DNA of 64,000 nt, taken from Delphinapterus leucas. Taxonomy: Eukaryota; Chordata; Mammalia; Artiodactyla; Monodontidae. The position numbers and the translations under genes are program-made. Shown piece after piece: positions 46,217-58,400 of this stretch (position 1 is its first letter; every line of letters starts with the position of its first letter). The notes beneath the pieces were generated by a model. It searched no databases. It was not told the origin of the DNA and saw only the letters and a list, made by a program, of their open reading frames with translations. Location of the stretch: the NCBI RefSeq assembly GCF_002288925.2, contig NW_022098093.1, positions 29,881-93,880 on the forward strand. The letters run 5' to 3'.

Positions 46217-47759
46217 CACAGGGATTTTCAAGAGTATCTTAAAACAGATGTGTTAAGGTAACAAGAGCTTTTTAACATCAAAAAGCTATGAAAGGAAGAT
46301 GAAGGCAGCAAAGAATATTGAGAAGGGATATATGATATTAGAGGGAGGATCGGAACATGTGCTATCAGAAGAAACAACTGAAAAACTGCAAGTCTTTGCT
46401 GGGGAGAGAGGCTTGAATGTGGGGAAGCCAGTGCACATAGGACTGATCTTTTATGTTTTAAACTGTGTATCACTAATGCTTTATTTAAAATTATGCAAAT
46501 TATTTTCATTTAAAATTACTTTTAAAAATTCACTTAATATACTTGAAATATATTTGCTTTTCTTGCTATTTTCTACCCAAAAAAGTGAAATTACACATAA
46601 ATTATATGATCAGTATTGCCTAAAGGATCCATAAGAAAATATGATGTTTTTCATGTTTGATATTGGCAGATCTGGCTTACAATAAATTGTTGCTGTTTAT
46701 ACACATACACTAATTAAACACCATTATGTTTAAAATAATCTCATAGCACCATTTTTCTTCCATTATGACAAGGATCACTTTACTGTATGGCTTTTTCTAT
46801 ATATATTTTTCCTTGGTTTCAGATTTTAGTCTTGGTTCCCATTTCTTGTCCTGACATTGCATTAATTGTTTTTTCCTTTAGTCATACTCCCCATGAGATG
46901 TCAACAGTTAACAAGTGATGTGGTCCTACCAACTAAACTCAATAGAGAGACAAAACAAAATAAAACATAAAATAACCAGCTGCTGTCATCACATCTCTTC
47001 TGCCCACTTTCTAGGACCAAGCTGCCTTATTTATTACAAAAAAAAATTACTTGGAAACTTCCCCAATTGCTGTAGAATAGAATAAGAACTATATTAGATA
47101 ATAAAAAGGTAGTGGAATTTCGAACAGCACAAAATATTGTTAGAATCTGTATCACGAGAGTCAATAATTAAAATGTACAACCAATTAAAGTATAAAACAG
47201 ATCATGGTATAGTATCTCCATAACTTCAGGAACACAGAACTGATTGAATTGAAATTAAACATGCCTACTTTTCTAGTTGTCTTTCTGAAGAGGGTTTAAA
47301 CCCAGACCTTCTCAAGGGTTCTAGGAGGTAAGCAGGTGAAGAAAGGCTCCCCTTGGTGCCATTCAGTGTCACTGGTTTTCTATACTCTGGCAGTTGGACT
47401 TGGGAGCATGCTGTTCCACAGCAGGTGGAAGTTTTAATGCTCAGTCAGCTTGTGACAGTGGATGGACCAGCAAAACAGTCCCTCTGAGGTTTACTTAGTG
47501 TGAGACAAGCTGTGGTTGTAAGAACTGTAATTGTTGTAGGTAAGGGAGATAAAGTCAATTTACAGAGTTAAATCAAAGTGAGTTTGAATAGTGGGCTGAA
47601 GCACTCATACTGAAGTTATTTACACTTTTCCAATTTTGTTTGTGTTTAAACTTTACATATAATCTTACTCTATCACACATGCACTTTTACCTATCATTCT
47701 GCCTCCAAAGAATATAGAATGCCATATCATCAGTCATCAAAACAGACTTGGAAGACACA
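46217..47759. other. Non-coding stretch, no gene seen
   Basis: No supported exon. The 111-codon plus frame at 46299-46634 has no recognised domain or promoter and is Lys/Leu-rich, as expected by chance in AT-rich DNA. Confidence 0.45.
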
Positions 47760-47900
47760 AAAAGTTATTGCCATTCTCCTTTTGCAGATAAAAAAGAAGA
47801 CTGAAAGGAAGGTTAAGTGATTTTTCTCCCTAGATCACTCCAAGAAGTCACTGACAAAACCAAGGTTCTAAAGTCTCTTGAGACCCATTTCCACAAGTAT
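47760..47900 (+). mobile_element. MIR SINE
   Basis: Sense MIR core and 3' part: agttattgccattctcc, ttttgcagataaaaaag, aaggttaagtgattttt, agatcactcc, and caaggttctaaagtc in order. Diverged. Confidence 0.6.
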
Positions 47901-49199
47901 GAGCTGGAACCATGGGAAAACAACATAAACAGAATCTAAAATGCTGTCAGTGAAGCCCAAATTTCTCTTGCTCTTATGCCAGCAAAAAAGAAAAAAAAAA
48001 AAAAAAAGCAGACACTATTTGTCTAAATGTGCTTTTTATACTAATGTGTGTTTATACTAATAATTTTTTGAAATAGCAACAGCTAGAAATAAGTACATTT
48101 TTTCCTATGGTTTCTCATAACCATATTTTAAAATACTTATTCTCAAATATACTATTTTCCCCTACAAACCTCCATTCTAATTCCTCTTCTTTAATATTCA
48201 CTACACTGTATTCATAATCCTATAATTTTAATAATATTTTTCTGATTATGATAATTATAGGGAAATTTTACTATATTGTAGAAAGGCTCAATATGTGAAC
48301 CTACATTTTATAAACAGATATTGTTATCTTTGAAGTAAACTGACTTTTTCTTATATCTATATTCAAAACAAAATTACCGAACTTCTGGTTTCAGGTGAGA
48401 GATGTAGAGTTGGAGTGACTGTTGTTCCTATCCTTATAAGAAAAAAAAAAGTGCTAAGAAAATTGTAAATTATCTTTTTTTGAAGCCATGGGTGAACTGA
48501 CCTAACAGGGCAAACAACTAACTCTAAATCTGGCGAGAGGAGTTTGTTGAGAGAAACAAAACCCCAGGATTTGCTTTCTTGGGGCAAATACTGTGGAATG
48601 CCATATAAGTAAAATGATTAAGCTAGAAATGTTTAACAAAGTGCTAAAAGCCAAGTGTTGGATACTGAAATAGTGTGAAGCCTCCGAGGTCTGCAGGCGT
48701 ATGGAGTTGTAACCTGTTACAGGTTTTCCCTGCATGATTACCACAGAGAAGATGGGGATAAATTATTTAGCCAGAAAGAGTAAAATTTAGTCAAAACATG
48801 GATCTCTATAAAGAGATGATGAGCTTCAGAAATGAAATTAATGAAAATAAAATGTTTTAATTTTGCTCTAAAAGAAGACTAACTTTTGCAGCAAAAGTTA
48901 GAACAATGTATTATGTTCATAGCATGAGAAAAAATGAAAGGTTTGATTACAACAGCACAAAGGATGGGAGGGATTAATTGGGAAAATAATAAAATTCTTA
49001 CACTGTAAGCCAAGCCACATAATATTATTAAAAGTGGATTTAGATTACTTCAGAATGTATGTTGTAAACCCAAAATAATCATTGAAAACCTGGGGAAAAC
49101 AAGATTGATATATTGTTAGGGTTGAAGAGAGTCATTGCCTGATGCTCAATTTTCAAGAGTATAACAATCCTAATTATGTATGTAATATACAATAGAACT
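47901..49199. other. Non-coding stretch, possibly 5' part of the ancient L1
   Basis: Contains an A-rich run at 47985-48007. From about 48360 onward, and more clearly from 49130, the text may be the decayed 5' UTR, ORF1 and ORF2 start of the ancient L1 that follows, but the boundary cannot be set by eye. No gene. Confidence 0.4.
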
Positions 49200-50274
49200 T
49201 TAAAACACATGAGATAAAAATAGATAAGTATGAAAAGAGAAATAGATAAATCCACAATTATAATTGGAGACTTCAACACTCCTCTCACAGCAACTGAGAG
49301 ACCAATCAGGCAGAAAATCAGTTTAGATATAGATGACCTGCAAAACACTAATGACCAACTTATTCTAATTGACATTTGTATAATAGTCTACCCAACAACA
49401 ACAGAATATACATTCTTCTTCAGTGCAAATGGAATATTCAGAAAGAAAGGCCATAATTCACACTTGAACAAATTTAAAATAATGTACATTATATATGTTC
49501 CTAAAATGTAATATAATTAAACCTGAACACAATAATAGAAAGATATCTGGAAAATTCCCAAATATTTGAAAATTTAAAAACAATCCTTCTAAATAACCCA
49601 TATAAAAAGATAATCTAGAGGAAATTCTAAAATATTTTGAAGTAAAAATATAATAAAATACAACATATCACAATTTGTGGGGTGCAGGTAAATCAGTGAT
49701 TAGAAGAAAATATATAGCATTAAATTTTTATATTTGAAAAAAGATCTAAAATCTGTAACAAAAGTTGCTTGTGTTACTGAGAAACTTAAGAAAGAAAAGC
49801 ACATTAAACATAAAGCAAGCAAAAGTAAGAAATAATGAAGTTTAGAACAGAAATCAGTGAAATTAAAAACAGAAAAATAGGGGAAATCAATGAAAACAAA
49901 AGCTAGTTCTTTGAAAAGGCCAGTAATATTGATTCATTTTTAGCCAGAATGATCTTGAATAAAGATACAGTTGACTTTATTGGTGAGAGACTGATTGCTT
50001 TTTCCAAGAGAAGGAACAGAACCAAAATGTTCTTACTTATGACTCCTATTCAACATGACAAAGGTAGAGCGAGCCAGTGCAAAAGGAAAGAAAACACAAT
50101 GCATATAGATTGAAAAGAAATGAGTAAAATAAAATTTAATCTTAACAAATTTAAGAAGAATTGCTAGAATTAACGAACAAGTTGAATAAGATTACAGGAT
50201 TCAAGATCAACATACAAATCTCAATCATATTCCTATATGCCAGAAGAGTACAATTAGAATTTGAAATAAAAAGA

Positions 50275-50935
50275 TTCAGTTCATACAAAAATATGCACAT
50301 GAATGTTTATAGCAGCTTCATTCATAATTGCTAAGACTCTGAAGCAACCAAAATGCTCTTCAGGAGATGAACGGATAAACAAACAATGGTATACCCATAC
50401 AATATTATTCAACATTGAAAATAAATGAGCTATTAAGTTGATAAAAGATATAAAAGATACGGAATGTATACTGCTAAGTGAAAAAAGGGCAATTTGCAAA
50501 GGCTTCATACCATATGATCCTAAGTAAATGATATTCTGGAAAAGGCAAAACTATTATGACAGTAAAATCAATGGTTGCCAGGGGTTCAGAGGTAGGCAGA
50601 GGTGAACAGGCAGAGCACAGAGGAATTTTAGGTCAGTGAAACTATTATGCATGATATGAAAATTTTGGATATATGTCATTATACATTTGTCAAAACCTAC
50701 AGAATGTACAATATCAAGAATGAACCCAAATGTAAACCATGGGCTTTGGTTGATAATGATACGCCAACGTTGGTTCATCGACTGTAATAAGTGTACCACT
50801 GCGGCACAGGATGTTGATAGTAGAGGCGGCTGTGTGTTTGTGAAGGCAGAGGGTAATGTGAATTTTGTGTACTTTCTGCTCAACCTTGCTGGGAACCTAA
50901 AAGTGCTAATAAAATAGTGTCTATTAACAGACACA
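50275..50935 (+). mobile_element. L1M-type 3' end nested in the ancient L1
   Basis: Sense 5'-truncated L1. It begins around tgtttatagcagcttcattc, carries the distinctive 3' UTR (gggctttggttgataatgat, taagtgtaccactgcggc, ctgctcaaccttgctgggaacc) and ends aaaatagtgtctatta. This 3' UTR differs from the L1-B/L1-C type. The host L1 text resumes near 50950. Confidence 0.75.
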
Positions 50936-52037
50936 CACTCACACAAACAGCAACAACAATGCATTTAAAATAGCACTCCCCAAACAGAATATGAATACTT
51001 AGGTATAAATCTACCAAAATATGTACATAATCTGTATGTTCATAACTACAAAACACTAATGCAAGAAATCAATAAAACCTAATGGATTGGAAGACAATAG
51101 TGTTAAGATGTTCACTCTCTGCAACTGGATCTATAGATACTGTGCAATCCAAATCCAAATCCCAGCAAACTCTTTTGTAGATACCAGATTTTTTAACAAG
51201 CTGATTCTAAAATTAAGATGAAAAAGGCAAAGGAATTAGAATAGCCAAAATTATTCTTGAAACACACACACAAATTTGGAGGACTCACACTTCTTGATTT
51301 CAAGACTTACTATATAAAGCTTTAGTAACTAAGATTGTTGTACTGGCTAAGGGATAGACAGATAGCTCATTGGAACAGACTAGAGAGCGCAGATAAAGAC
51401 TACACAGATATAGACTGATCATTTTAAAACTTTTAAAGAAAATTCAGTGGAGAATAGACAGTATTGTTAAGAAGGATACCAGAACAATTTAGACGTCCAT
51501 ATAGGAAAAACAAAAGTAACTTGAATATATGTCTCACATCTTACATTAGAATTAACCCAAATGGATCATTGCCCTAAATTTAACAAGTAAAACTATAAAA
51601 CTTAAGAAGAAAACACTGGAGAAAATCTTCATGACTGTGAGTTGGGCGACATATTTTTATATATGACACTACAATGATAATTTGTAGAAGAGAAAATGAT
51701 AAATTGGACTTTATCAGAAATTTAAAAAAATGTTTATCCTTTAAAAGACAACATTAAGGGAAGGAAAATGCAAGGCACAGACTAGAAGGAAATATTTGTG
51801 ATTCAAATATCTGGTAAAGGACTTATATCTGAGATATATAAAGAACACTGAAAACTCAACAAAATTAAAACTGAAAACAACCTAATTGAAAAATGAGCAG
51901 AGAAATATCTGAACAGATACTTCACCAAACATGATAAAACATACTTAATGATATTAGTCTTTAGGGAAACAGAAGTTAAACCTACAAAGATAGACCACTA
52001 CCTACCTATTAAAAGGGCAATGAAGGGGGGTGCTGGG

Positions 52038-52047
52038 AAGATGGCGG
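52038..52047 (+). promoter_or_regulatory. Probable YY1 site at the L1-C start
   Basis: aagatggcgg lies 12 bases from the 5' terminus. Human L1 has a YY1 site (caagatggccg) at the same place that positions transcription initiation. Function here is inferred from motif and location. Confidence 0.55.
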
Positions 52048-52684
52048 AAGAGTAAGATGCGGAGATCAGCTTCCTCCCCACAGATACACCAGAAATACAT
52101 CTACACGTGGAACAACTCCTACAGAACACCTACTAAAGGCTGGCAAAAGACCTCAGACCTCGCAAAAGGCAAGAAACTCCCCACGTACCTGGATAGGGCA
52201 AAAGAAAAAAAGAAAAAACAGAGACAAAAGAATAGGGATGGCACCTGCACCAGTGGGAGGGAGCTGTGAAGTTTCCACACACTAGGAAGCCCCTTCGCGG
52301 GCGGAGACTGCGGGAGGCGAAGGGGGGAGCTTCGGGGCCACGGAGGAGAGCACAGCAACAGGGGTGTGGATGGCAAAGCGGGGAGATTCCTGCACAGAGG
52401 ATCTGTGCCGACCGCCACTCACCAGCCCGAGAGGCTTGCCTGCTCACCCGCCAGGGCGGGCGGGGCTGCGAGGTGAGGCTCGGTTTCGGTCAGAGCGCAG
52501 GGAGAGGACTGGCGTTGGCGGCTTGAACATAGCCTGAAGGGGTTAGTGCACCACGGCTAGCCGGGAGGGAGTCCGGGGAAAAGTCTGCACCTGCCGAAAA
52601 GGCAAGAGACGTTCTTCCCTCTTTGTTTCCTGGTGCGTGAGGAGAGGGGTTTAAGAGCGCTGCTTAAAGGAACTCCAGAGACGG

Positions 52685-52805
52685 GTGCGAGCCGCGGCTA
52701 AAGGCGCGAACCCCAGAGACGGGCGCGAGCCACGGCCAAAATCACGGACCCCAGGGAAGGGCGCAAGCCGCGGCTAAAAGCGCGGATCCCAGAGACGGGC
52801 GGGAG
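52685..52805 (+). repeat. Short degenerate tandem repeat in the L1-C 5' UTR
   Basis: Three to four units of about 35 bp of the form cagagacgggcgcgagccgc followed by ggctaaa. They start near 52677, 52711, 52750 and 52790 and differ at a few bases each. All are CpG-dense. Confidence 0.65.
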
Positions 52806-53265
52806 ACGCTAAGGCTGCTGCTGCCGCCACCAAGGGGCCTGTGTGCGAGCACAGGTCACTATCCACACCCTTCTTCCAGGGAGCCTGCGGAGCCCGCCAC
52901 TGCCAGGTTCCCGGGATGCAGGGAAAACTTCCCCGGGAGAACGCACGGCGCGCCTCAGGCTGGTGCAACGTCACGTCAGCCTCTGCCGCTGCAGGCCCGC
53001 CCCGCACGCCGTGCCCCTCCCTCCCCCTGGCCTGAGTGCGCCAGAGCACCCGAATTAGCGGCTCCTTTAACCCCGTCCTGTCTGAGCAAAAAACAGACGC
53101 CCTCCAGCGACCTACACTCAGAGGCAGGGCCAAATCCAAAGCTGAGCCCCTGTGAGCTGTGAAAACAAACAAGAGAAAGGGAAATCTCTCCCAGCAGCCT
53201 CAGAAACAGCGGATTAAAGCTCCACAATCAACTTGACGTACCCTGCACCTGTGGAATACATGAAT

Positions 53266-53930
53266 AGACAACGAATCATCCCAAATTGAGGAGGTGGACT
53301 TCGAGAGCAAGATCTATGATTTTCTCCCCTTTTCCTCTTTTTGTGAATGTGTATGTGTATGCTTCTGTGTGAGATCTTGTCTGTATAGCTTTGCTTCCAC
53401 CATTTGTCCTAGGGCTCTATCCGTCCATTGTTTTTTTTTTAATTTTTTTCTTAATAATTAATTTAAATAACTTTATTATACTTTACCTTCTTTCTTTCTT
53501 TCCTTCCTCCCTCCCTCCCTCCCTCCCTCCCTTCATTCCCTCCTTTAGACAACGAATCAACCCAAATTCAGAAGGTGGACTTTGAGAGCAAGATTTATGA
53601 TTTTTTCCCCTTTACCTCTTTTTGTGAGGGTGTATGTGTATGCTTCTGTGTAAGATTTTGTCTTTATAGCTTTGCTTCCAACATTTGTCCTAAGGTTCTA
53701 CCTGTCCCTTTTTTTTTCTAAATAATTATTTTTTAATTAAATAACTTTATTATACTTTATTTTACTGTATCTCCTTTCTTTCCATCTTTTTTCCTTCCTT
53801 CCCTCCTTCCTTCCTTCCTCCCTCCCGTCCTCCCTCCTTTCTTTCCTTCTTTTCTTCTTTCTTTCTTCCTTCCTTCCTTCCCTCCTTTCTTTCTCTCTTT
53901 CTTCCTTTCCTTCTTTATACTTCTACTAAT
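53266..53930 (+). repeat. Tandemly duplicated module in the L1-C 5' UTR (period 281 bp)
   Basis: Unit 1 begins agacaacgaatcatcccaaa (53266) and unit 2 agacaacgaatcaacccaaa (53547). Each runs through a gtgtatgtgtatgcttctgtg block, a tagctttgcttcc block and an AT-rich stretch, ending in a CTTT/CCTT pyrimidine microsatellite (53484-53543 and about 53770-53905). L1-B has one unit. Confidence 0.85.
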
Positions 53931-54459
53931 TCTCTCTACTTTTTCTCCCTTTTATTCTGAGCCGTGTGGATGAAAGGCTCTTGGTGCTCCAGCCAGGAGT
54001 CAGGGCTCTGCCTCTGAGGTGGGAGAGCCAACTTCAGGACACTGGTCAACAAGAGACCTCCCAGCTCCACATAATATCAAATGGCGAAAATCTCCCAGAG
54101 ACCTCCATCTTAACACCAGGACCCAGCTTCACTCAACGACCAGCAAGCTACAGTGCTGGACAACCTATGCCAAACAACTAGCAAAACAGGAACACAACCC
54201 CACCCATTAGCAGAGAGGCTGCCTAAAATCATAATAAGTCCATGGACACCCCAAAACACACCACCAGACGTGGACCTGCCCACCAGTAAGAAAAGATCCA
54301 GCCTCATCCACCACAACACAAGCACTAGTCCCCTCCACCAGGAAGCCTACACAACCCACTGAACCAACCTTAGCCACTGGAGACAGACATCAAAAACAAT
54401 GGGAACTACGAACCTGCAGCCCACAAAAAGGAGACCCCAAACACAGTAAGATAAGCAAA

Positions 54460-55351
54460 ATGAGAAGATAGAAAAACACACAGCAGATAAGGGGCAGGAT
54501 AAAAATGCACGAGACCTAACAAATGAAGAGGAAATAGGCAGTCTACCTGAAAAAGAATTCAGAATAATGATAGTAAGGATGATCCAAAATCTTGGAAACA
54601 GAATGGACAAAATGCAAGAAACAGTTAACAAGGACCTAGAAGAAATAAAGATGAAACAAGCAACGATGAATAACACAATAAATGAAATTAAAAGTACTCT
54701 AGATGGGATCAATAGCAGAATAACTGAGGCAGAAGAACGGATAAGTGACCTGGAAGATAAAATAGTGGAAATAACTACTGCAGAGCAGAATAAAGAAAAA
54801 AGAATGAAAAGAACTGAGGACAGTCTCAGAGACCTCTGGGACAACATTAAACGCACCAACATTCGAATTATAGGGGTTCTAGAAGAAGGAGAGAAAAAGA
54901 AAGGGACTGAGAAAATATTTGAAGAGATTATAGTTGAAAACTTCCCTAATATGGGAAAGGAAATAGTTAATCAAGTCAGGAAGCACAGAGAGTCCCATAC
55001 AGGATAAATCCAAGGAGAAATATGCCAAGACACATATTAATCAAACTGTCAAAAATTAAATACAAAGAAAGTATATTAAAAGCAGCAAAGGTAAAACAAC
55101 AAATAACACACAACGGAATCCCCATAAGGTTAACAGCTGATCTCTCAGCAGAAACCCTGCAAGCCAGAAGGGAGTGGCAGGACATACTGAAAGTGATGAA
55201 GGAGAAAAACCTGCAACCAAGATTACTCTACCCCACAAAGATCTCATTCAGATTTGATGCAGAAATTAAAACCTTTACAGACAAGCAAAAGCTGAGAGAG
55301 ATCAGCACCACCAAACCAGCTTTACGACAAATGCTAAAGGAACTTCTCTAG
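54460..55351 (+). pseudogene. L1-C ORF1 (RNA-binding chaperone), broken
   Basis: ATG at 54460 (aaaatgagaaga, the same start as L1-B ORF1) is followed by a stop at codon 4 (TAG, where L1-B has CAG). A one-base loss near 54489 shifts into the frame that carries the N-terminal region and coiled coil (RMDKMQETVNKDLEEIKMKQ; frame 54567-55007). A one-base loss near 54970 shifts again into the C-terminal frame (55022-55351). That frame has PRHILIKLSKIKYKE, the conserved GIPIRLTADLSAETLQARREW block and KPALRQMLKELL before TAG. In active L1s the trimeric protein binds L1 RNA; this copy cannot make it intact. Confidence 0.92.
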
Positions 55352-55409
55352 ACAAGAAACACAAGAGAAGGAAAAGACCTATAATAACGATCCCAAAACA
55401 ATTTAGAAA

Positions 55410-58400
55410 ATCGGAATAGGAACATACATATTGATAATTACCTTAAATGTAAATGGACTAAATGCTCCCACCAAAAGACACAGACTGGCTGAATGGATAC
55501 AAAAACAAAACCCTTATATATTCTGTCTACAAGGGACCCACTTCAGACCTAGAGACACATACAGACTGAAAGTAAGGGGATGGAAAAAGATATTCCGTGC
55601 AAATGGAAACCAAAAGAAAGCTGCAGTAGCAATTCTCATATCAGACAAAATAGACTTTAAAATAAAGACTATTAGAAGAGACAAAGAAGGACACTACATA
55701 ATGATCAAGGGATTGATCCAAGAAGAAGATATAACACTTGTAAATATTTATGCACCCAATATAGGAGCACCTCAATACATCAGGCAAAAACTAACAGCCA
55801 TAAAAGGGGAAATCAACAGTAACACATTCATAGCAGGGGATTTTAACACCCCACTTTCACCAATGGACAGATCATCCAAAATGAAAATAAATAAGGAAAC
55901 ACAAGCTTTAAATGACACATTAAACAAGATGGACTTAATTGATATTTATAGGACATTCCATCCAAAAAAAACAGAATACACATTTTTCTCAAGTGCTCAT
56001 GGAACATTCTCCAGGATAGATCATACCTTGGGTCACAAATTAAGCCTTGGTAAATTTAAGAAAATTGAAATTGTATCAAGTATCTTTTCCGACCACAATG
56101 CCATAAGACTAGATATCAATTACAGGAAAAGATCTGTAAAAAATACAAACACATGGAGACTAAACAATATACTACTTAATAACGAAGTGATCACTGAAGA
56201 AATCAAAGGGGAAATCAAAAAATACCTAGAAACAAATGACAATGGAAACACAATGACCCAAAACCTATGGAATGCAGCAAAAGCAGTTCTAAGAGGGAAG
56301 TTTATAGCAATACAAGCCCACCTTAAGAAGCAGGAAACATCTCGAATAAACAACCTAACCTTGCACCTCAAGCAATTAGAGAAAGAAGAACAAAAACCCC
56401 AAAGCTAGCAGAAGGAAAGAAATCATAAAAATCAGATCAGAAATAAATGAAAAAGAAATGAAGGAAACAATAGCAAAGATCAATAAAACTAAAAGCTGGT
56501 TCTTTGAGAAGATAAACAAAATAGATAAACCATTAGCCAGACTCATCAAGAAAAAAAGGGAGAAGACTCAAATCAATAGAATTAGAAATGAAAAAGGAGA
56601 AGTAACAACTGACACTGCAGAAATAAAAAAGATCATGAGAGATTACTACAAGCAACTCTATGCCAATAAAATGGACAATCTGGAAGAAATGGACAAATTC
56701 TTAGGAATGCACAACCTGCCAAGACTGAATCAGGAAGAAATAGAAAATATGAACAGACAAATCACAAGCACTGAAATTGAGACTGTGATTAAAAATTTTC
56801 CAACAAACAAAAGCCCAGGACCAGATGGCTTCACAGGCGAATTCTATCAAACATTTAGAGAACAGCTAACAACTATCCTTCTCAAACTCTTCCAAAATAT
56901 AGCAGAGGGAGGAACACTCCCAAATTCCTTCTACGAGGCCACCATCACCTTGATACCAAAACCAGACAAGGATGTCACAAAGAAAGAAAACTACAGGCCA
57001 ATGTCACTGATGAACATAGATGCAAAAATCCTCAACAAAATACTAGCAAACAGAATCCAACAGCACATTAAAAGGATCATACACCATGAGCAAGTGGGGT
57101 TTATTCCAGGGATGTAAGGATTCTTCAATATACGCAAATCTATCAATGTGATAAACCATATTAACAAATTGAAGGAGAAAAACCATATGATCATCTCAAT
57201 AGATGCAGAGAAAGCTTTTGACAAAATTCAACACCCGTTTATGATAAAAACCCTGCAGAAAGTAGGCATAGAGGGAACTTTCCTCAACATAATAAAGGCC
57301 ATATATGACAAGCCCACAACCAACATCATCCTCAATGGTGAAAAACTGAAAGCATTTCCACTAAGATCAGGAACAAGACAAGGTTGCCCACTCTCACCAC
57401 TCTTATTCAACATAGTTTTGGAAGTTTTAGCCACAGCAATCAGAGAAGAAAAGGAAATAAAAGGAATCCAAATCGGAAAAGAAGTAAAGCTGTCACTGTT
57501 TGCAGATGACATGATACTATACATAGAGAATCCCAAAGATGCTACCAGAAAACTACTAGAGCTAATCAATGAATTTGGTAAAGTAGCAGGATACAAAATT
57601 AATGCACAGAAATCTCTGGCATTCCTATATACTAATGATGAAAAATCTGAAAGTGAAATCAAGAAAACACTCCCATTTACCATTGCAACAAAAAGAATAA
57701 AATATCTAGGAATAAACCTACCTAAGGAGACAAAAGACCTGTATGCAGAAAATTATAAGACACTGATGAAAGAAATTAAAGATGATACAAATAGATGGAG
57801 AGATATACCATGTTCTTGGATTGGAAGAATCAACATTGTGAAAATGACTCTACTACCCAAAGCAATCTATAGATTCAATGCAATCCCTATCAAACTACCA
57901 CTGGCATTTTTCACAGAACTAGAACAAAAAACTTCACAATTTGTATGGAAACACAAAAGACCCCGAATAGCCAAAGCAATCCTGAGAACGAAAAACGCAG
58001 CTGGAGGAATCAGGCTCCCTGACTTCAGACTATACTACAAAGCTACAGTAATCAAGACAGTATGGTACTGGCACAAAAACAGAAAGATAGACCAATGGAA
58101 CAGGATAGAAAGCCCAGAGATAAACCCACACACATATGGACACCTTATCTTTGATAAAGGTGCCAGGAATGTACAGTGGAGAAAGGACAGTCTCTTCAAT
58201 AAGTGGTGCTGGGAAAACTGGACAGGTACATGTAAAAGTATGAGATTATATCACTCTCTAACACCATACACAAAAATAAGCTCAAAATGGATTAAAGACC
58301 TAAATGTAAGGCCAGAAACTATCAAACTCTTAGAGGAAAACATAGGCAGAACACTCTATGACATAAATCACAGCAAGATCCTTTTTGACCCACCTCCTAG

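Larger units (their letters stand above)
52026..54459 (+). promoter_or_regulatory. L1-C 5' UTR, CpG-rich internal promoter region
   Basis: The distal 1.1 kb (52026-53060) is strongly CpG-rich, for example 52290-52520 and 52680-52830, where a gcgagccgcgg-like motif recurs at short intervals. From 53266 it turns pyrimidine-rich with a duplicated module. By analogy with other mammalian L1s this is an RNA polymerase II internal promoter silenced by methylation. Frames here (for example 52133-52447 minus) are chance frames in GC-rich DNA. Confidence 0.8.

Noticed and set aside
52133..53172. GC-rich open frames of 70-130 codons
   Set aside because: They lie in the CpG-rich L1-C 5' UTR, overlap each other on both strands and have homologous chance frames in the L1-A and L1-B 5' UTRs.
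53484..53905. CRISPR-like or satellite array
   Set aside because: It is a pyrimidine microsatellite at the ends of two L1 5' UTR modules, with no spacers and no conserved palindromic repeat.
54347..54862. 171-codon minus-strand frame
   Set aside because: It is the antisense of L1-C ORF1. The Leu/Ser/Ile-rich composition comes from reading a Lys/Glu-rich coiled coil backwards. The same shadow occurs opposite ORF1 of L1-A and L1-B.
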